Assembly (NCBI GenBank): GCA_024397875.1
Contig: CP073344.1
Location: 797,001-861,000, forward strand
Origin: Amphritea atlantica
Lineage (GTDB): Bacteria; Pseudomonadota; Gammaproteobacteria; Pseudomonadales; Balneatricaceae
Direction of reading: 5' to 3'
DNA: 64,000 bases
Position numbers and translations under genes: made by a program. Within the stretch, counting starts at the first letter, position 1; every line of letters begins with the position of its first letter. The notes beneath the pieces were generated by a model. The model made no database searches. It saw nothing but the letters and a program-made list of their open reading frames with translations, and was not told the DNA's origin. Shown here piece after piece: positions 23,621-31,838 of this stretch.

Positions 23621-26149
23621 ATGAGCACTCTTCCCGTATCGGACGTCCTGGATCAGCTTCGTGCTGCATTGAGTCAATATGACGATGTGGTGCTTGAGGC
23701 CCCGCCTGGCGCGGGTAAAACCACTCTGGTGCCGCTTGAACTGCTGTCGCATCCTGAACTGAGTGGACAAAAGATCCTGATGCTTGAGCCACGGCGTCTG
23801 GCTGCCCGGATGGCTGCCACGTGGATGGCAGAGCAGTTGGGAGAGCCAGTCGGCAAAACGGTGGGTTACCGGGTGCGGATGGACTCAAAAGTCAGTGCGG
23901 ATACCCGCATCGAAGTGGTAACCGAAGGTATTCTGACCCGCATGTTGCAGGATGATCCCAGTCTTGAAGCGTATGGCCTGGTGATTTTCGATGAGTTTCA
24001 TGAGCGAAGTCTGGACGCCGATTTTGGTCTGGCGCTGGCACTGCAGGGGCGCGAGCTGTTCCGTGAGGATCAGCCGCTGAAGTTGCTGCTGATGTCAGCC
24101 ACCCTGGATAAGCGGGTGATAGAGCAGTTGCTGCCTCAGGCCCCGCTGGTCAGCAGTAAAGGACGGATGTTTCCGGTTGATATCCGTTATCTGGGAGCGC
24201 CGGGGCGTGATCAGCGCCTGGATCAGCAGGTTGCACGGGCGGTACAACAGGCACTGGAAGATGAAACCGGAAGCCTGCTGGTATTTCTGCCCGGACAGAA
24301 AGAGATTCGCGGTGTAATGAATGCCCTGCGCGGACAGGTGTCCGATAGCGTTATGCTGGCACCCCTTTACGGGGATCTGAGTATTCAGGCTCAGCAGCAG
24401 GCGATAGCGCCGGCGCCAGCGGGACAGCGCAAGGTGGTGCTGGCCACGAATATTGCTGAAACCAGTTTGACCATTGAAGGGATCCGGGTGGTGATCGATG
24501 CAGGGCTGAGTCGTGAAGCCCGGCTTGATCCGGCCAGTGGCATGACCCGGTTACATACCTGCAGAGTGTCGCGAGCCGCCAGTATCCAGCGAGCGGGCCG
24601 GGCAGGACGGATGGAGCCGGGCTGCTGTTACCGGCTCTGGTCGGAGAGCCAGCAGGAACAGCTGGCGGCTCATACGACGCCGGAAATTCTTGCTACCGAT
24701 CTGACCTCGCTGGCGCTGCAGATGGCGCGCTGGGGAGTGGAAGACCCTGCCGAGCTTCGCTGGCTTAATCAGCCACCGGAAGCGGCATTGAATCAGGGGC
24801 GGGATCTGTTGCTGCGACTGGGAGCATTGCAGACCACCGCGACGGGTCTGCAACTGACCGATGCGGGCGCGAAGATGGCGCAGTTACCATTGCACCCAAG
24901 GCTTGCTCACCTGTTACTGGTGGGCTGGCAGTGCGGTTGTGGCAAGCTGGCCTGCGATATTGCCGCACTGCTGAGTGAACGGGATCCACTCAGCGGTGAT
25001 GCTGATTTTGAGCGTCGTCTCAGCTGGCTTAAAGGGGACATCGTCTGCGCTGCCAGCCAGAAAGGGATTCTGCAGCGTATTCGTCAGCTCAGTCAGCAGT
25101 TTTACCGGCTGTGCAACCGCCATCTGGGTGAGCTTAGTCAGTGTGCTGTGGCTCTGTCAGAATCAGCCCTGAGTGCGATGCTGATCGCGCAGGCCTATCC
25201 GGACCGGATCGCCTCACAACGCCGGGAGGGGGGCGGCGATTATCAGCTCAGTGGTGGCCGGGCGGTGCGGCTGGCCGAGACTGATCCGCTGGCAAAACAG
25301 CGCTGGCTGGCGGTGGCGAATTGCGGCGGTATGCAGGGACAGAGCGCCGACCGGGTGTTTCTGGCGATGGCATTGCCGGAAACGCTATTTGCGAGTGAAC
25401 TGTCAGGACTGGTGCAGCAGCATAAAGTGGTGGACTGGGATCGCCGGCAGGAACGTATGTGCTGTGAGCTGCAGCGCCGGATTGGGGTGTTGGTGTTGAG
25501 TCGTCAGGAGCTGGAGGAGATTCCTCTGGCAGAGAAAAACCTGGCGCTGATACAGATGATTCGCAAGCAGGGGTTACAGATTCTTCCCTGGAACAAGGAG
25601 ATTCAGCGCTGGCGTCAGAGGGTCATGTTTCTCCATCAAACACAGCCGGATAAGGCGGGCTGGCCGGATCTGTCTGATCAGGCGCTGCTGGACACGCTGG
25701 AGACCTGGTTACAGCCCTGGCTTGATCCGGTAAATCATATCAACCATTTTGCCCGCCTTGATCTGGCGGGAATACTGCAGGGGTTGTTGCCATGGCCACT
25801 GCCGAATGAGTTAGAGAAGCTTGCGCCGACCCGCCTGAAGCTGCCTTCAGGGCACAGCGCAGCGATTGATTACAGTGAGTTTCCGCCGGTGCTTGCGGTG
25901 AAGCTTCAGGAGATGCTGGGGTCAACGGATACCCCGGTTATCGGTTATGGCGTAGCGGTGAAAATACACCTGCTCTCGCCGGCCCGCAGGCCTCTGGCGG
26001 TAACGCAGGATCTGGCCAGCTTCTGGGCCAACAGCTATCGCGAGGTTCAGAAGGATATGAAGGGGCGTTATCCAAAACATCAGTGGCCGGATAACCCGCA
26101 GGAGGCCTTGCCCTCCGACGGGATTAAACGTAAGAAGCGTAATGAGTAA
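23621..26149 (+). CDS. hrpB: ATP-dependent RNA helicase HrpB (DEAH/RHA family)
   Basis: 842 residues, typical of HrpB. The helicase core shows Walker A APPGAGKTT (about 27-35), motif II IFDEFHER, motif III LMSATLD, motif V ATNIAETSLTI and motif VI QRAGRAGR. The HA2-like and HrpB_C domains follow, with the conserved ending PKHQWPDNP. It is cytoplasmic and probably unwinds RNA, though its biological role remains poorly defined. The ATG at 23621 starts the family-typical sequence; the longer open frame to 23483 would add 46 residues of non-conserved sequence. A short stretch matching its last ~20 codons recurs at 30426. Confidence 0.96.
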   Translation: MSTLPVSDVLDQLRAALSQYDDVVLEAPPGAGKTTLVPLELLSHPELSGQKILMLEPRRLAARMAATWMAEQLGEPVGKTVGYRVRMDSKVSADTRIEVVTEGILTRMLQDDPSLEAYGLVIFDEFHERSLDADFGLALALQGRELFREDQPLKLLLMSATLDKRVIEQLLPQAPLVSSKGRMFPVDIRYLGAPGRDQRLDQQVARAVQQALEDETGSLLVFLPGQKEIRGVMNALRGQVSDSVMLAPLYGDLSIQAQQQAIAPAPAGQRKVVLATNIAETSLTIEGIRVVIDAGLSREARLDPASGMTRLHTCRVSRAASIQRAGRAGRMEPGCCYRLWSESQQEQLAAHTTPEILATDLTSLALQMARWGVEDPAELRWLNQPPEAALNQGRDLLLRLGALQTTATGLQLTDAGAKMAQLPLHPRLAHLLLVGWQCGCGKLACDIAALLSERDPLSGDADFERRLSWLKGDIVCAASQKGILQRIRQLSQQFYRLCNRHLGELSQCAVALSESALSAMLIAQAYPDRIASQRREGGGDYQLSGGRAVRLAETDPLAKQRWLAVANCGGMQGQSADRVFLAMALPETLFASELSGLVQQHKVVDWDRRQERMCCELQRRIGVLVLSRQELEEIPLAEKNLALIQMIRKQGLQILPWNKEIQRWRQRVMFLHQTQPDKAGWPDLSDQALLDTLETWLQPWLDPVNHINHFARLDLAGILQGLLPWPLPNELEKLAPTRLKLPSGHSAAIDYSEFPPVLAVKLQEMLGSTDTPVIGYGVAVKIHLLSPARRPLAVTQDLASFWANSYREVQKDMKGRYPKHQWPDNPQEALPSDGIKRKKRNE

Positions 26150-26159
26150 AGCCGTGGGG

Positions 26160-27314
26160 TCAGCCTTTAGGGAACTCCTTAATGTAGACATCTGTTTTGG
26201 TATAGGGAATCTCAATACCTGCAACAGCAAACTGCTTGTATATATCAAGCAACAGCTCATGTCGGATTCTGCCCCGGTCTTCAGGCTTTTGTATCCAGCC
26301 CAACAATTCAAAATCCAGACCTGAAGCACCGAAGGCCCGCAAACGCACACGCGGCTCAGGTTCTTCACAAAACCCCTCATGTTCGTTGCCGATTGATTGT
26401 AATATCTCACAGACTTTATCGGCGTCGGATCCGTAGGCGACGCTGACTGCTATCGCTATCCGGATATTAGAGTTAGTCCCACCGCTTTCATTGACTATCT
26501 TAGCGTTGGCGATGACCGCATTGGGTAAAGTGATCTCAATATCATCACGACTCATCAAGCGTGTGCTGCGCAATCCAATGTGTGTAACCCGGCCCCGTTC
26601 GCCGCTATCGAGATTGACATAGTCGCCAACTTTATAGGGCGCATCGACAAGAATGAAGAACCCAGAGAATAGGTTGGCCAGTGTATCCTTGGCGGCGAAA
26701 CCAACGGCGATGCCGACTATACCGGCTGAGGCCAGCCAGCCGAGTGGATTAATACCCCAGATTATCAGCAGGCAATAACTGCCTAATAAAATCACAATCA
26801 ACCGGACCGATAAATTGAGAATCGGGACCGTCTGAGGCTCGATAACCGGGATCCTGTCGTGACTGTTGCCCAGTGATTCCAGGATAGTCGTGCTTAGATG
26901 AAACGCTGCCCGCATCCAGCTGGCGACGATGACCGAGACCGATACATTCACCAGAATATCGGTCATTACACCCATATTCGCGATCTGTGCAGCGAGCGTA
27001 AAACCGAGAAACAGGATGGTGGTAAATAATGGTTTGCGCAGGTGGCGGATAATTTTATCTTCGGCAAAGCTCAGTGATGAAACATTGAAATTTTGCAGAC
27101 TGCGGATGAGTATTGCACGGAAGAAGAAGGACACAAGGAACGAGGCTAATACAATCAGCAGTGCGCCGATCAGCGGATATTGTTCAATAGCCGCCCAGTA
27201 AGGTTGAAGGGCATCGGGCAGCAGATCTTTTAAGTCTGGAATTCTGTCAATAATCAGTTCCTGAGGCGGCGACTGACTGCTTGAATCTGAGTTCTGAATG
27301 TCCGCTGCAGCCAT
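26160..27314 (-). CDS. Small-conductance mechanosensitive channel (MscS family)
   Basis: 384 residues. There are about five hydrophobic segments, the last being the pore-lining helix and beta domain: GWLASAGIVGIAVGFAAKDTLANLFSGFFILVDAPYKVGDYV. This Gly/Ala-patterned helix followed by NLFSG is diagnostic for MscS. A cytoplasmic cage domain completes the protein. It opens on membrane tension during hypo-osmotic shock, releasing solutes. It is convergent with hrpB (10 bp apart) and divergent from a second MscS gene at 27669, with a tandem repeat between. Confidence 0.94.
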   Translation of the reverse strand: MAAADIQNSDSSSQSPPQELIIDRIPDLKDLLPDALQPYWAAIEQYPLIGALLIVLASFLVSFFFRAILIRSLQNFNVSSLSFAEDKIIRHLRKPLFTTILFLGFTLAAQIANMGVMTDILVNVSVSVIVASWMRAAFHLSTTILESLGNSHDRIPVIEPQTVPILNLSVRLIVILLGSYCLLIIWGINPLGWLASAGIVGIAVGFAAKDTLANLFSGFFILVDAPYKVGDYVNLDSGERGRVTHIGLRSTRLMSRDDIEITLPNAVIANAKIVNESGGTNSNIRIAIAVSVAYGSDADKVCEILQSIGNEHEGFCEEPEPRVRLRAFGASGLDFELLGWIQKPEDRGRIRHELLLDIYKQFAVAGIEIPYTKTDVYIKEFPKG

Positions 27315-27668
27315 TTACAATTCTCCAATGACAAATCCCAATCGCTCTTCCTGGTCAGAACAGTATTAACTGTAGCATCTGTATCCCGGAACCTGCCACT
27401 CAACACCGTGCTATAGATTAAGGGATTTTTCCCGCTCACCGGTGTTGGTGGAATATGTCATGTGTACTAAAAAAATGCTTAGCTGTATACCAACAAAATA
27501 AGTATAGTCCGACATAACTTAGCTTCTGAGTTATCGGGTTTCTGAGTTATTGGGTTTCTGTGTCATGGAGTTTCTGCGTAATTGAGATATCCTGATTATA
27601 CGGATGACTCAAAGTGCAACGATAAGGTGCTTGAAAACTGAATACTCAATTACCGTTCAGAAGGTATT
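27315..27668. other. Divergent intergenic region between two MscS genes
   Basis: 354 bp separating two divergent channel genes, so promoters for both strands must lie here. The outstanding feature is a four-unit 16-bp tandem repeat at 27524-27587, about 80 bp before the plus-strand start. A ribosome site (AGAAGG) precedes the ATG at 27669. Confidence 0.6.
27524..27587 (+). repeat. Four 16-bp tandem direct repeats
   Basis: Units TTCTGAGTTATCGGGT, TTCTGAGTTATTGGGT, TTCTGTGTCATGGAGT and TTCTGCGTAATTGAGA follow one another without gaps. The first two differ at one base, and the others are more diverged. The position between divergent promoters suggests an array of regulator sites or a slipped-strand expansion affecting promoter spacing. 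Confidence 0.85.
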
Positions 27669-29009
27669 ATGAATATTGAATCTATTTCAAAAATACTTGA
27701 TGAAGTAACTGTACGCAGTATCGCCGCGTTTACTGATATAGAAACCTATAGCCAGATCGGTATTATTATCGCGATATACTTCGTGGCATACGTTTTTGCG
27801 GGACGCATTCGCGGATTTGTTGGGCTGCTGAATAAACCACCAGAGTCACTGCAGGACTCGCCCATTTCAAGACTGATATACCGCAGCGGTAAATTACTCT
27901 TTCCGATTTTTGCCATTACCTTACTGAAAATCTCTCTGGAGTTCAGTCAGTCCGTGCTGGAACATGGCTGGGTCATGCAGACCGCCCTGACCATCGCCAT
28001 TTTGTTGTTTTTCAACTCGTTTATTAATCTGCTGATTACCAATACGATTGCTGCTAAAGCGTTTCGCTGGATTGGTATGCCGATTGTGTTCTTTTATGCT
28101 ATCGGTGTGCTTGATGATATTACCAGCGTGCTTGAATCGGTATCGATTGAGCTGGGTGGTATCAAGCTGTCGGCCTACGGCATTTTACGCACCCTGATCT
28201 TTGGCTCGCTGCTATTCTGGCTGGGACGCATTTCGAGCTCAACAGGGCAGGCTATTATTCGCCAGCAGCAATCATTTGATTTCAAGACCCGGGAAATTTT
28301 TGCCAAGCTGTTTGAGATCCTGATATTTTTTGCGATCTTGTTATTGTTGCTGCAGCTAATGGGGATAAACCTCACCGCGCTGGCTGTTTTCGGTGGTGCT
28401 GTGGGTGTGGGGCTTGGCTTTGGACTACAAGCCATTGCGTCAAACTTTGTATCGGGCGTTATTATTCTTATCGACCGGTCCGTATCGATTGGCGATTATA
28501 TCGAGCTGGACGATGGCCGAACCGGCTTTGTGACTGAGCTGAATATGCGTTCGACCACATTAGAAACCTACGATGGTAAAGATATCGTGGTGCCTAATGA
28601 AAAGTTTATCACCAACTGCTTCACCAACTGGTCGCACAAGAATACCAAACAGCGATATCGCGTTGACTTTTCAGTGGCCTATAGCACCAATGTCAGAAGC
28701 ATGGTCGAGCTGATTAAAGACGCCGTCGCGAGCCATCCGCAGGTGTTGAGTGGCGAAGCATATCCGATAGAAGAAAGGCCCGATTGTGAAATCGATAGCT
28801 TCGGTGATTCCGGCATCAATATGTTTGTTGAGTTCTGGATGGAAGGCGTCGATGATGGCAAAAACCGGGTCGGCGGCGATCTGCTATTGATTATTCTCGA
28901 AACGCTACAGAACAATGGTATTGAGATTCCCTTTCCTCAACGCGATGTGCGTATTATTGATCCGGGAAGTGCAGCGGCAAAGCAAGCTGAAGCGCAGAAA
29001 CCTGAATAG
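27669..29009 (+). CDS. Mechanosensitive ion channel protein, MscS family (second copy)
   Basis: 446 residues with about six N-terminal membrane segments. The MscS pore helix and beta domain appear as ALAVFGGAVGVGLGFGLQAIASNFVSGVIILIDRSVSIGDYIEL, then STTLETYDGKDIVVPNEKFI and a C-terminal cage domain. It differs from the neighbouring copy (different pore, NFVSG instead of NLFSG), so it is a separate MscS subfamily and not a recent duplicate. It probably gives a graded response to osmotic downshift. The tail is rich in Ala/Gln (AAAKQAEAQKPE). Confidence 0.94.
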   Translation: MNIESISKILDEVTVRSIAAFTDIETYSQIGIIIAIYFVAYVFAGRIRGFVGLLNKPPESLQDSPISRLIYRSGKLLFPIFAITLLKISLEFSQSVLEHGWVMQTALTIAILLFFNSFINLLITNTIAAKAFRWIGMPIVFFYAIGVLDDITSVLESVSIELGGIKLSAYGILRTLIFGSLLFWLGRISSSTGQAIIRQQQSFDFKTREIFAKLFEILIFFAILLLLLQLMGINLTALAVFGGAVGVGLGFGLQAIASNFVSGVIILIDRSVSIGDYIELDDGRTGFVTELNMRSTTLETYDGKDIVVPNEKFITNCFTNWSHKNTKQRYRVDFSVAYSTNVRSMVELIKDAVASHPQVLSGEAYPIEERPDCEIDSFGDSGINMFVEFWMEGVDDGKNRVGGDLLLIILETLQNNGIEIPFPQRDVRIIDPGSAAAKQAEAQKPE

Positions 29010-29054
29010 CCCCTGCGCCAATTCACAAGCTATGAATCTAGAACCCGGTATTGA

Positions 29055-30284
29055 TTATTGATCGTCAGCGTCTTCTGAATCATCTGATAACGCCTCTGTG
29101 GGTATCTCCGGGGGCAGGTCGGCAATGCTAGGCCGGCGTCTTCGACGTGTTTTTTCCGGGATCATACCCCGCATGGATTCCAGTTTACCGAAACAGAGCA
29201 GCTTATCGTTGGCTTCCAGCACGCGGGATTCTTTCGGGTTGGGGATAACTTTGGCGTCACGGTAAAGCGTCAGCACATTGATATCCTGGTCGCGAAGCTG
29301 TGTCTCGGCAATCGTCATTCCCTCAAATTTAGAGCCTTCAGGAAGGTAGATCTCACTTACACCATAGCCTTTACTAACCGTCAGGCGTTGCCTTACATCA
29401 ATTTCAGGGAAGTCTACCTGTGCGGCAATATACTCGATGACGGCCCCCGCAATATCTAATCCGGTGCAGGTTTCTATCCCCTCCAGACCCGGTGACGAGT
29501 TAACTTCCATGATTTGCGGACCAGTTTTCCCCTCCAGCATATCGACACCGGCCACTTGTAATCCCAGTATCTGAGCAGCACGGACCGCTGTTTCTGCATA
29601 TTCAGGGCTGAGTTCAACGGCTTCAGCGACACCGCCCCGGTGAACATTACTGCGAAACTCCTGCCCCTGGGCTACCCGGCGCATGGCGGCAACCACCCGG
29701 TCTCCTACAACAAACGCGCGTATATCCCTGCCCTTACTTTCAGCGACGAATTTCTGAATCAGTACATTTTGCTTTTGGCTCTGCAGCAGCTCAATAATAG
29801 ATTCAGCGGCTTTTATGGATTCTGCCAGTAACACACCTATGCCCTGAGTCCCTTCAATCAGCTTGATAATGACCGGTGCGCCGCCCACGCGTGCAATTGC
29901 AGGGAGGACATCTTTTTTGTCCCTGACAAAGGTTGTACGGGGGATACCAATATGATGACGGCTTAATATCTGTAAGCTGCGTAACTTATCCCTTGAGTTG
30001 GCAATACCATGGGCAGTATTGGCACAAAATACGTCCATTTCCTGGAATTGCCTGACCACCGCGGTGCCATAATAGGTGATTGATGCGCCAATACGGGGTA
30101 GGGCGGCATCATAAGTGCTCAATTCCTTTTGTCGATAGAATAGACTGGGCACACCTTTCTGAAGGTCGATGGCAAACTTAAGGGTGTTCAGTACCTTGAC
30201 GTTATGTCCCCGCTGAAGCGCTGCTTCTTTGAGCCTCATGGTGCTGTAGGACGTCGGACCGCAGGATAGAATAGCGAGTTTCAT
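29055..30284 (-). CDS. rimK: RimK-type ATP-grasp ligase fused to RCK_C domain
   Basis: 409 residues. The first ~290 match RimK, which adds glutamate to the C-terminus of ribosomal protein S6 or makes related poly-glutamate. Landmarks are LPRIGASITYYGTAVVRQFE-like text, an ATP-grasp fold with GTQGIGV and IQKFV, and the metal site IMEVNSSPGLEGIE. Residues ~305-385 form an RCK_C (TrkA-C) domain (YLPEGSKFEGMTIAE, then LYRDAKVIPNPKESRVLEANDKLLCFG), normally a ligand-binding module of K+ channels. E. coli RimK (300 residues) lacks it. The tail is basic then very acidic. The start at 30284 follows GGAGG; an upstream ATG at 30338 has no support. Confidence 0.92.
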   Translation of the reverse strand: MKLAILSCGPTSYSTMRLKEAALQRGHNVKVLNTLKFAIDLQKGVPSLFYRQKELSTYDAALPRIGASITYYGTAVVRQFQEMDVFCANTAHGIANSRDKLRSLQILSRHHIGIPRTTFVRDKKDVLPAIARVGGAPVIIKLIEGTQGIGVLLAESIKAAESIIELLQSQKQNVLIQKFVAESKGRDIRAFVVGDRVVAAMRRVAQGQEFRSNVHRGGVAEAVELSPEYAETAVRAAQILGLQVAGVDMLEGKTGPQIMEVNSSPGLEGIETCTGLDIAGAVIEYIAAQVDFPEIDVRQRLTVSKGYGVSEIYLPEGSKFEGMTIAETQLRDQDINVLTLYRDAKVIPNPKESRVLEANDKLLCFGKLESMRGMIPEKTRRRRRPSIADLPPEIPTEALSDDSEDADDQ

Positions 30285-30425
30285 TGCGAAAACCTCCGTG
30301 GTTTTACCCTGATTCAGTAGCGTGTTTTGATCTGACATTGATGAGAGTCGGAAATATAAGTATAGCTACTGAGTAACGATTGGCTGCTGTCTGAGGTACT
30401 GCTGCCGTAAGCCTGAGTTGATCCG

Positions 30426-30488
30426 TGGCCGGATACCCCGCAGGCGGCCTTGCCTGCCGGCGGGATCAAGCGAAAAAACTGCAAATAA
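30426..30488 (+). pseudogene. Fragment matching the 3' end of hrpB
   Basis: Read in frame, this gives WPDTPQAALPAGGIKRK... and a stop, closely matching the HrpB C-terminus WPDNPQEALPSDGIKRK encoded just before 26149. The DNA is also similar (GTGGCCGGATA, then CCCGCAGG and GGCCTTGCC). Upstream of 30426 the similarity stops and the frame is broken. It is a relic of a duplication or rearrangement. Confidence 0.75.
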
Positions 30489-30544
30489 GCCTGATATGCT
30501 ATAAAAAACTTTCAAGTTCGAAACGGCAATTCTGTACTATGATG

Positions 30545-30660
30545 AAATTACTCTGCTAAGGCAGAGAATATAGAGTCCCAATAAGTTGGGATGAACAAGA
30601 TACAGAAGAAAGTACTTCGCATGCCACATGTAGCCCCGCTAGCGCGGGGCTTTCTTTTTT
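30545..30660 (+). ncRNA. Candidate small regulatory RNA with own terminator
   Basis: No ORF, but several perfect hairpins in a row: CTCTGC-TAAG-GCAGAG (30551-30566), TCCCAA-TAAG-TTGGGA (30576-30591), then GAAG/CTTC, ending in a strong terminator GCCCCGC/GCGGGGC (30633-30650) plus a T-rich run to 30660. A plausible promoter lies upstream, with TTCAAG about 18 bp before TACTAT (30535-30540). Both first hairpins have the same TAAG loop. I cannot assign a known sRNA family. Confidence 0.5.
30633..30660 (+). terminator. Rho-independent terminator of the sRNA candidate
   Basis: GCCCCGC (30633-30639) and GCGGGGC (30644-30650) form a perfect 7-bp GC stem with a 4-nt loop, followed by TTTCTTTTTT. It is one of the strongest terminators in the window and ends no protein gene. 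Confidence 0.9.
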
Positions 30661-30851
30661 AATCAGTTGTTCAATCGTCTGATTCAGTCCCGTTTAAAGC
30701 CTCAGTTTTTTACTTTTTTACCCGTCCGTGGATGTCCAGTTGTGTGGCTGTGTTGCTCTGGCTATCAAGCCATACTATTGTTATCCGATAGACTTGTTTG
30801 AGCCCGGTTCAGAACTGTTTTCCGGATCGACTCACCGGCTGGAGATCCGAT

Positions 30852-31544
30852 ATGCGTAGTCAGACTTTTGCTTTTGATGTGTATGGCACACTGGTAGACC
30901 CCCTTGAAATGAGTCAGCATCTGCAGATGATGGTGGGGGATAAAGCCGATTCATTGTCGAAGCTGTGGCGGGAAAAACAGGTTGAGTATGCATTCCGGCG
31001 TGGCCTGATGGGCCGTTACGAGCCATTTAACGTATGTACTCAGCAGGCACTGGCATATGCCCTTAAAGTAACCGACCTTGTACTGACCGCTGAGCAACAA
31101 GCGTTTCTGATGGCTCAATACCAGCAACTGGAAGCCTACGCTGATGTTATCCCCGCAATTCAGTCACTGCGTGCCCAGGGACATTGCTGCGTGGCTTTCT
31201 CAAACGGCCCGGCCGATAAAGTGAAAGCGTTGTTGGGAAATGCCGCAGTGCTTGAGTTACTGGATGATGTTATCAGTGTTGATGAAATTCAGCGTTATAA
31301 ACCCGATCCGGCGGTCTACCTGCACCTGTTAAAACGCTGCGGAAGTCAGTCTGGCAATACCTGGCTGATCTCCAGTAATAGTTGGGATGTCATCGGTGCA
31401 AAGCATGCGGGTCTGAATGCTGCGTGGATTCAGCGCAGCCCGGCTGCTGTGTTTGATTTCTGGGATGTTCAGCCGGATAAAAGCGTCACTTCACTGCAGT
31501 CTCTGGCAGAAGAGTTCAGTATAAATAACATTATTGAGTCATAA
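30852..31544 (+). CDS. Haloacid dehalogenase, type II (HAD family)
   Basis: 230 residues. Motif I FAFDVYGTLVD holds the nucleophile aspartate D9, motif II is VAFSNGPADK, the motif III lysine lies in RYKPDPAVYLHLL, and the motif IV region is LISSNSWDVIGAKHAGLNAAW. The DVYGTL and SSNSWDV signatures point to the L-2-haloacid dehalogenase branch, which hydrolyses 2-haloacids to 2-hydroxyacids. Related phosphatases share the fold, so the true substrate is uncertain. The ATG at 30852 follows GGAG and starts the family sequence; a longer frame to 30798 is unlikely. Confidence 0.9.
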   Translation: MRSQTFAFDVYGTLVDPLEMSQHLQMMVGDKADSLSKLWREKQVEYAFRRGLMGRYEPFNVCTQQALAYALKVTDLVLTAEQQAFLMAQYQQLEAYADVIPAIQSLRAQGHCCVAFSNGPADKVKALLGNAAVLELLDDVISVDEIQRYKPDPAVYLHLLKRCGSQSGNTWLISSNSWDVIGAKHAGLNAAWIQRSPAAVFDFWDVQPDKSVTSLQSLAEEFSINNIIES

Positions 31545-31552
31545 ACTGGTTG

Positions 31553-31670
31553 TTTTTTGTGCGATGCGGAAAAAAAGGACCCGGCGGGCGCCGGGTCTAA
31601 GTAAGCCAAAATTAGTGGCTCAAAAAGCAAAGTGCCATTTAAATATAGCGAATTTTTTGTGCGATGCAAC
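31553..31670 (-). promoter_or_regulatory. Repeated TTTTTTGTGCGATGC motif and possible minus-strand promoter
   Basis: TTTTTTGTGCGATGC occurs near 31555 and again near 31654. On the minus strand the right-hand copy reads TTGCATCGCACAAAAAA, followed by TATATT at a spacing of 16, which fits a sigma-70 promoter. Its transcript would be only ~70-80 nt before the terminator at 31578-31597, so a very short RNA is possible. Confidence 0.3.
31578..31597 (-). terminator. Minus-strand terminator
   Basis: GACCCGGC (31578-31585) pairs with GCCGGGTC (31590-31597). The A-run at 31570-31576 gives a T-tract on the minus strand, so it ends leftward transcripts. It lies 240 bp beyond the pirin stop, with a possible promoter between. 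Confidence 0.8.
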
Positions 31671-31838
31671 ATAAAGTTGGTAAAGTTTTTATGACACCCC
31701 CCTGTTTTGGGCACTCTGAGGCGGGTTTGTTTGGAACGTTTTGTTATAAAGGGGTGTTTTTTAAACACTGTAATCTATTAATCTGACAGTCTGAGCAGAC
31801 TTTTTCAGAGTTTATTACACGGTAACAGGCAGGCGGAT

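Larger units (their letters stand above)
30285..30851. other. Intergenic region with hrpB-tail fragment and candidate sRNA
   Basis: About 570 bp between rimK (minus) and a HAD gene (plus). It holds the 63-bp hrpB 3'-end relic at 30426-30488 and a structured transcription unit with its own terminator at about 30545-30660. The HAD gene's ribosome site (GGAG) lies near 30840. Confidence 0.6.
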
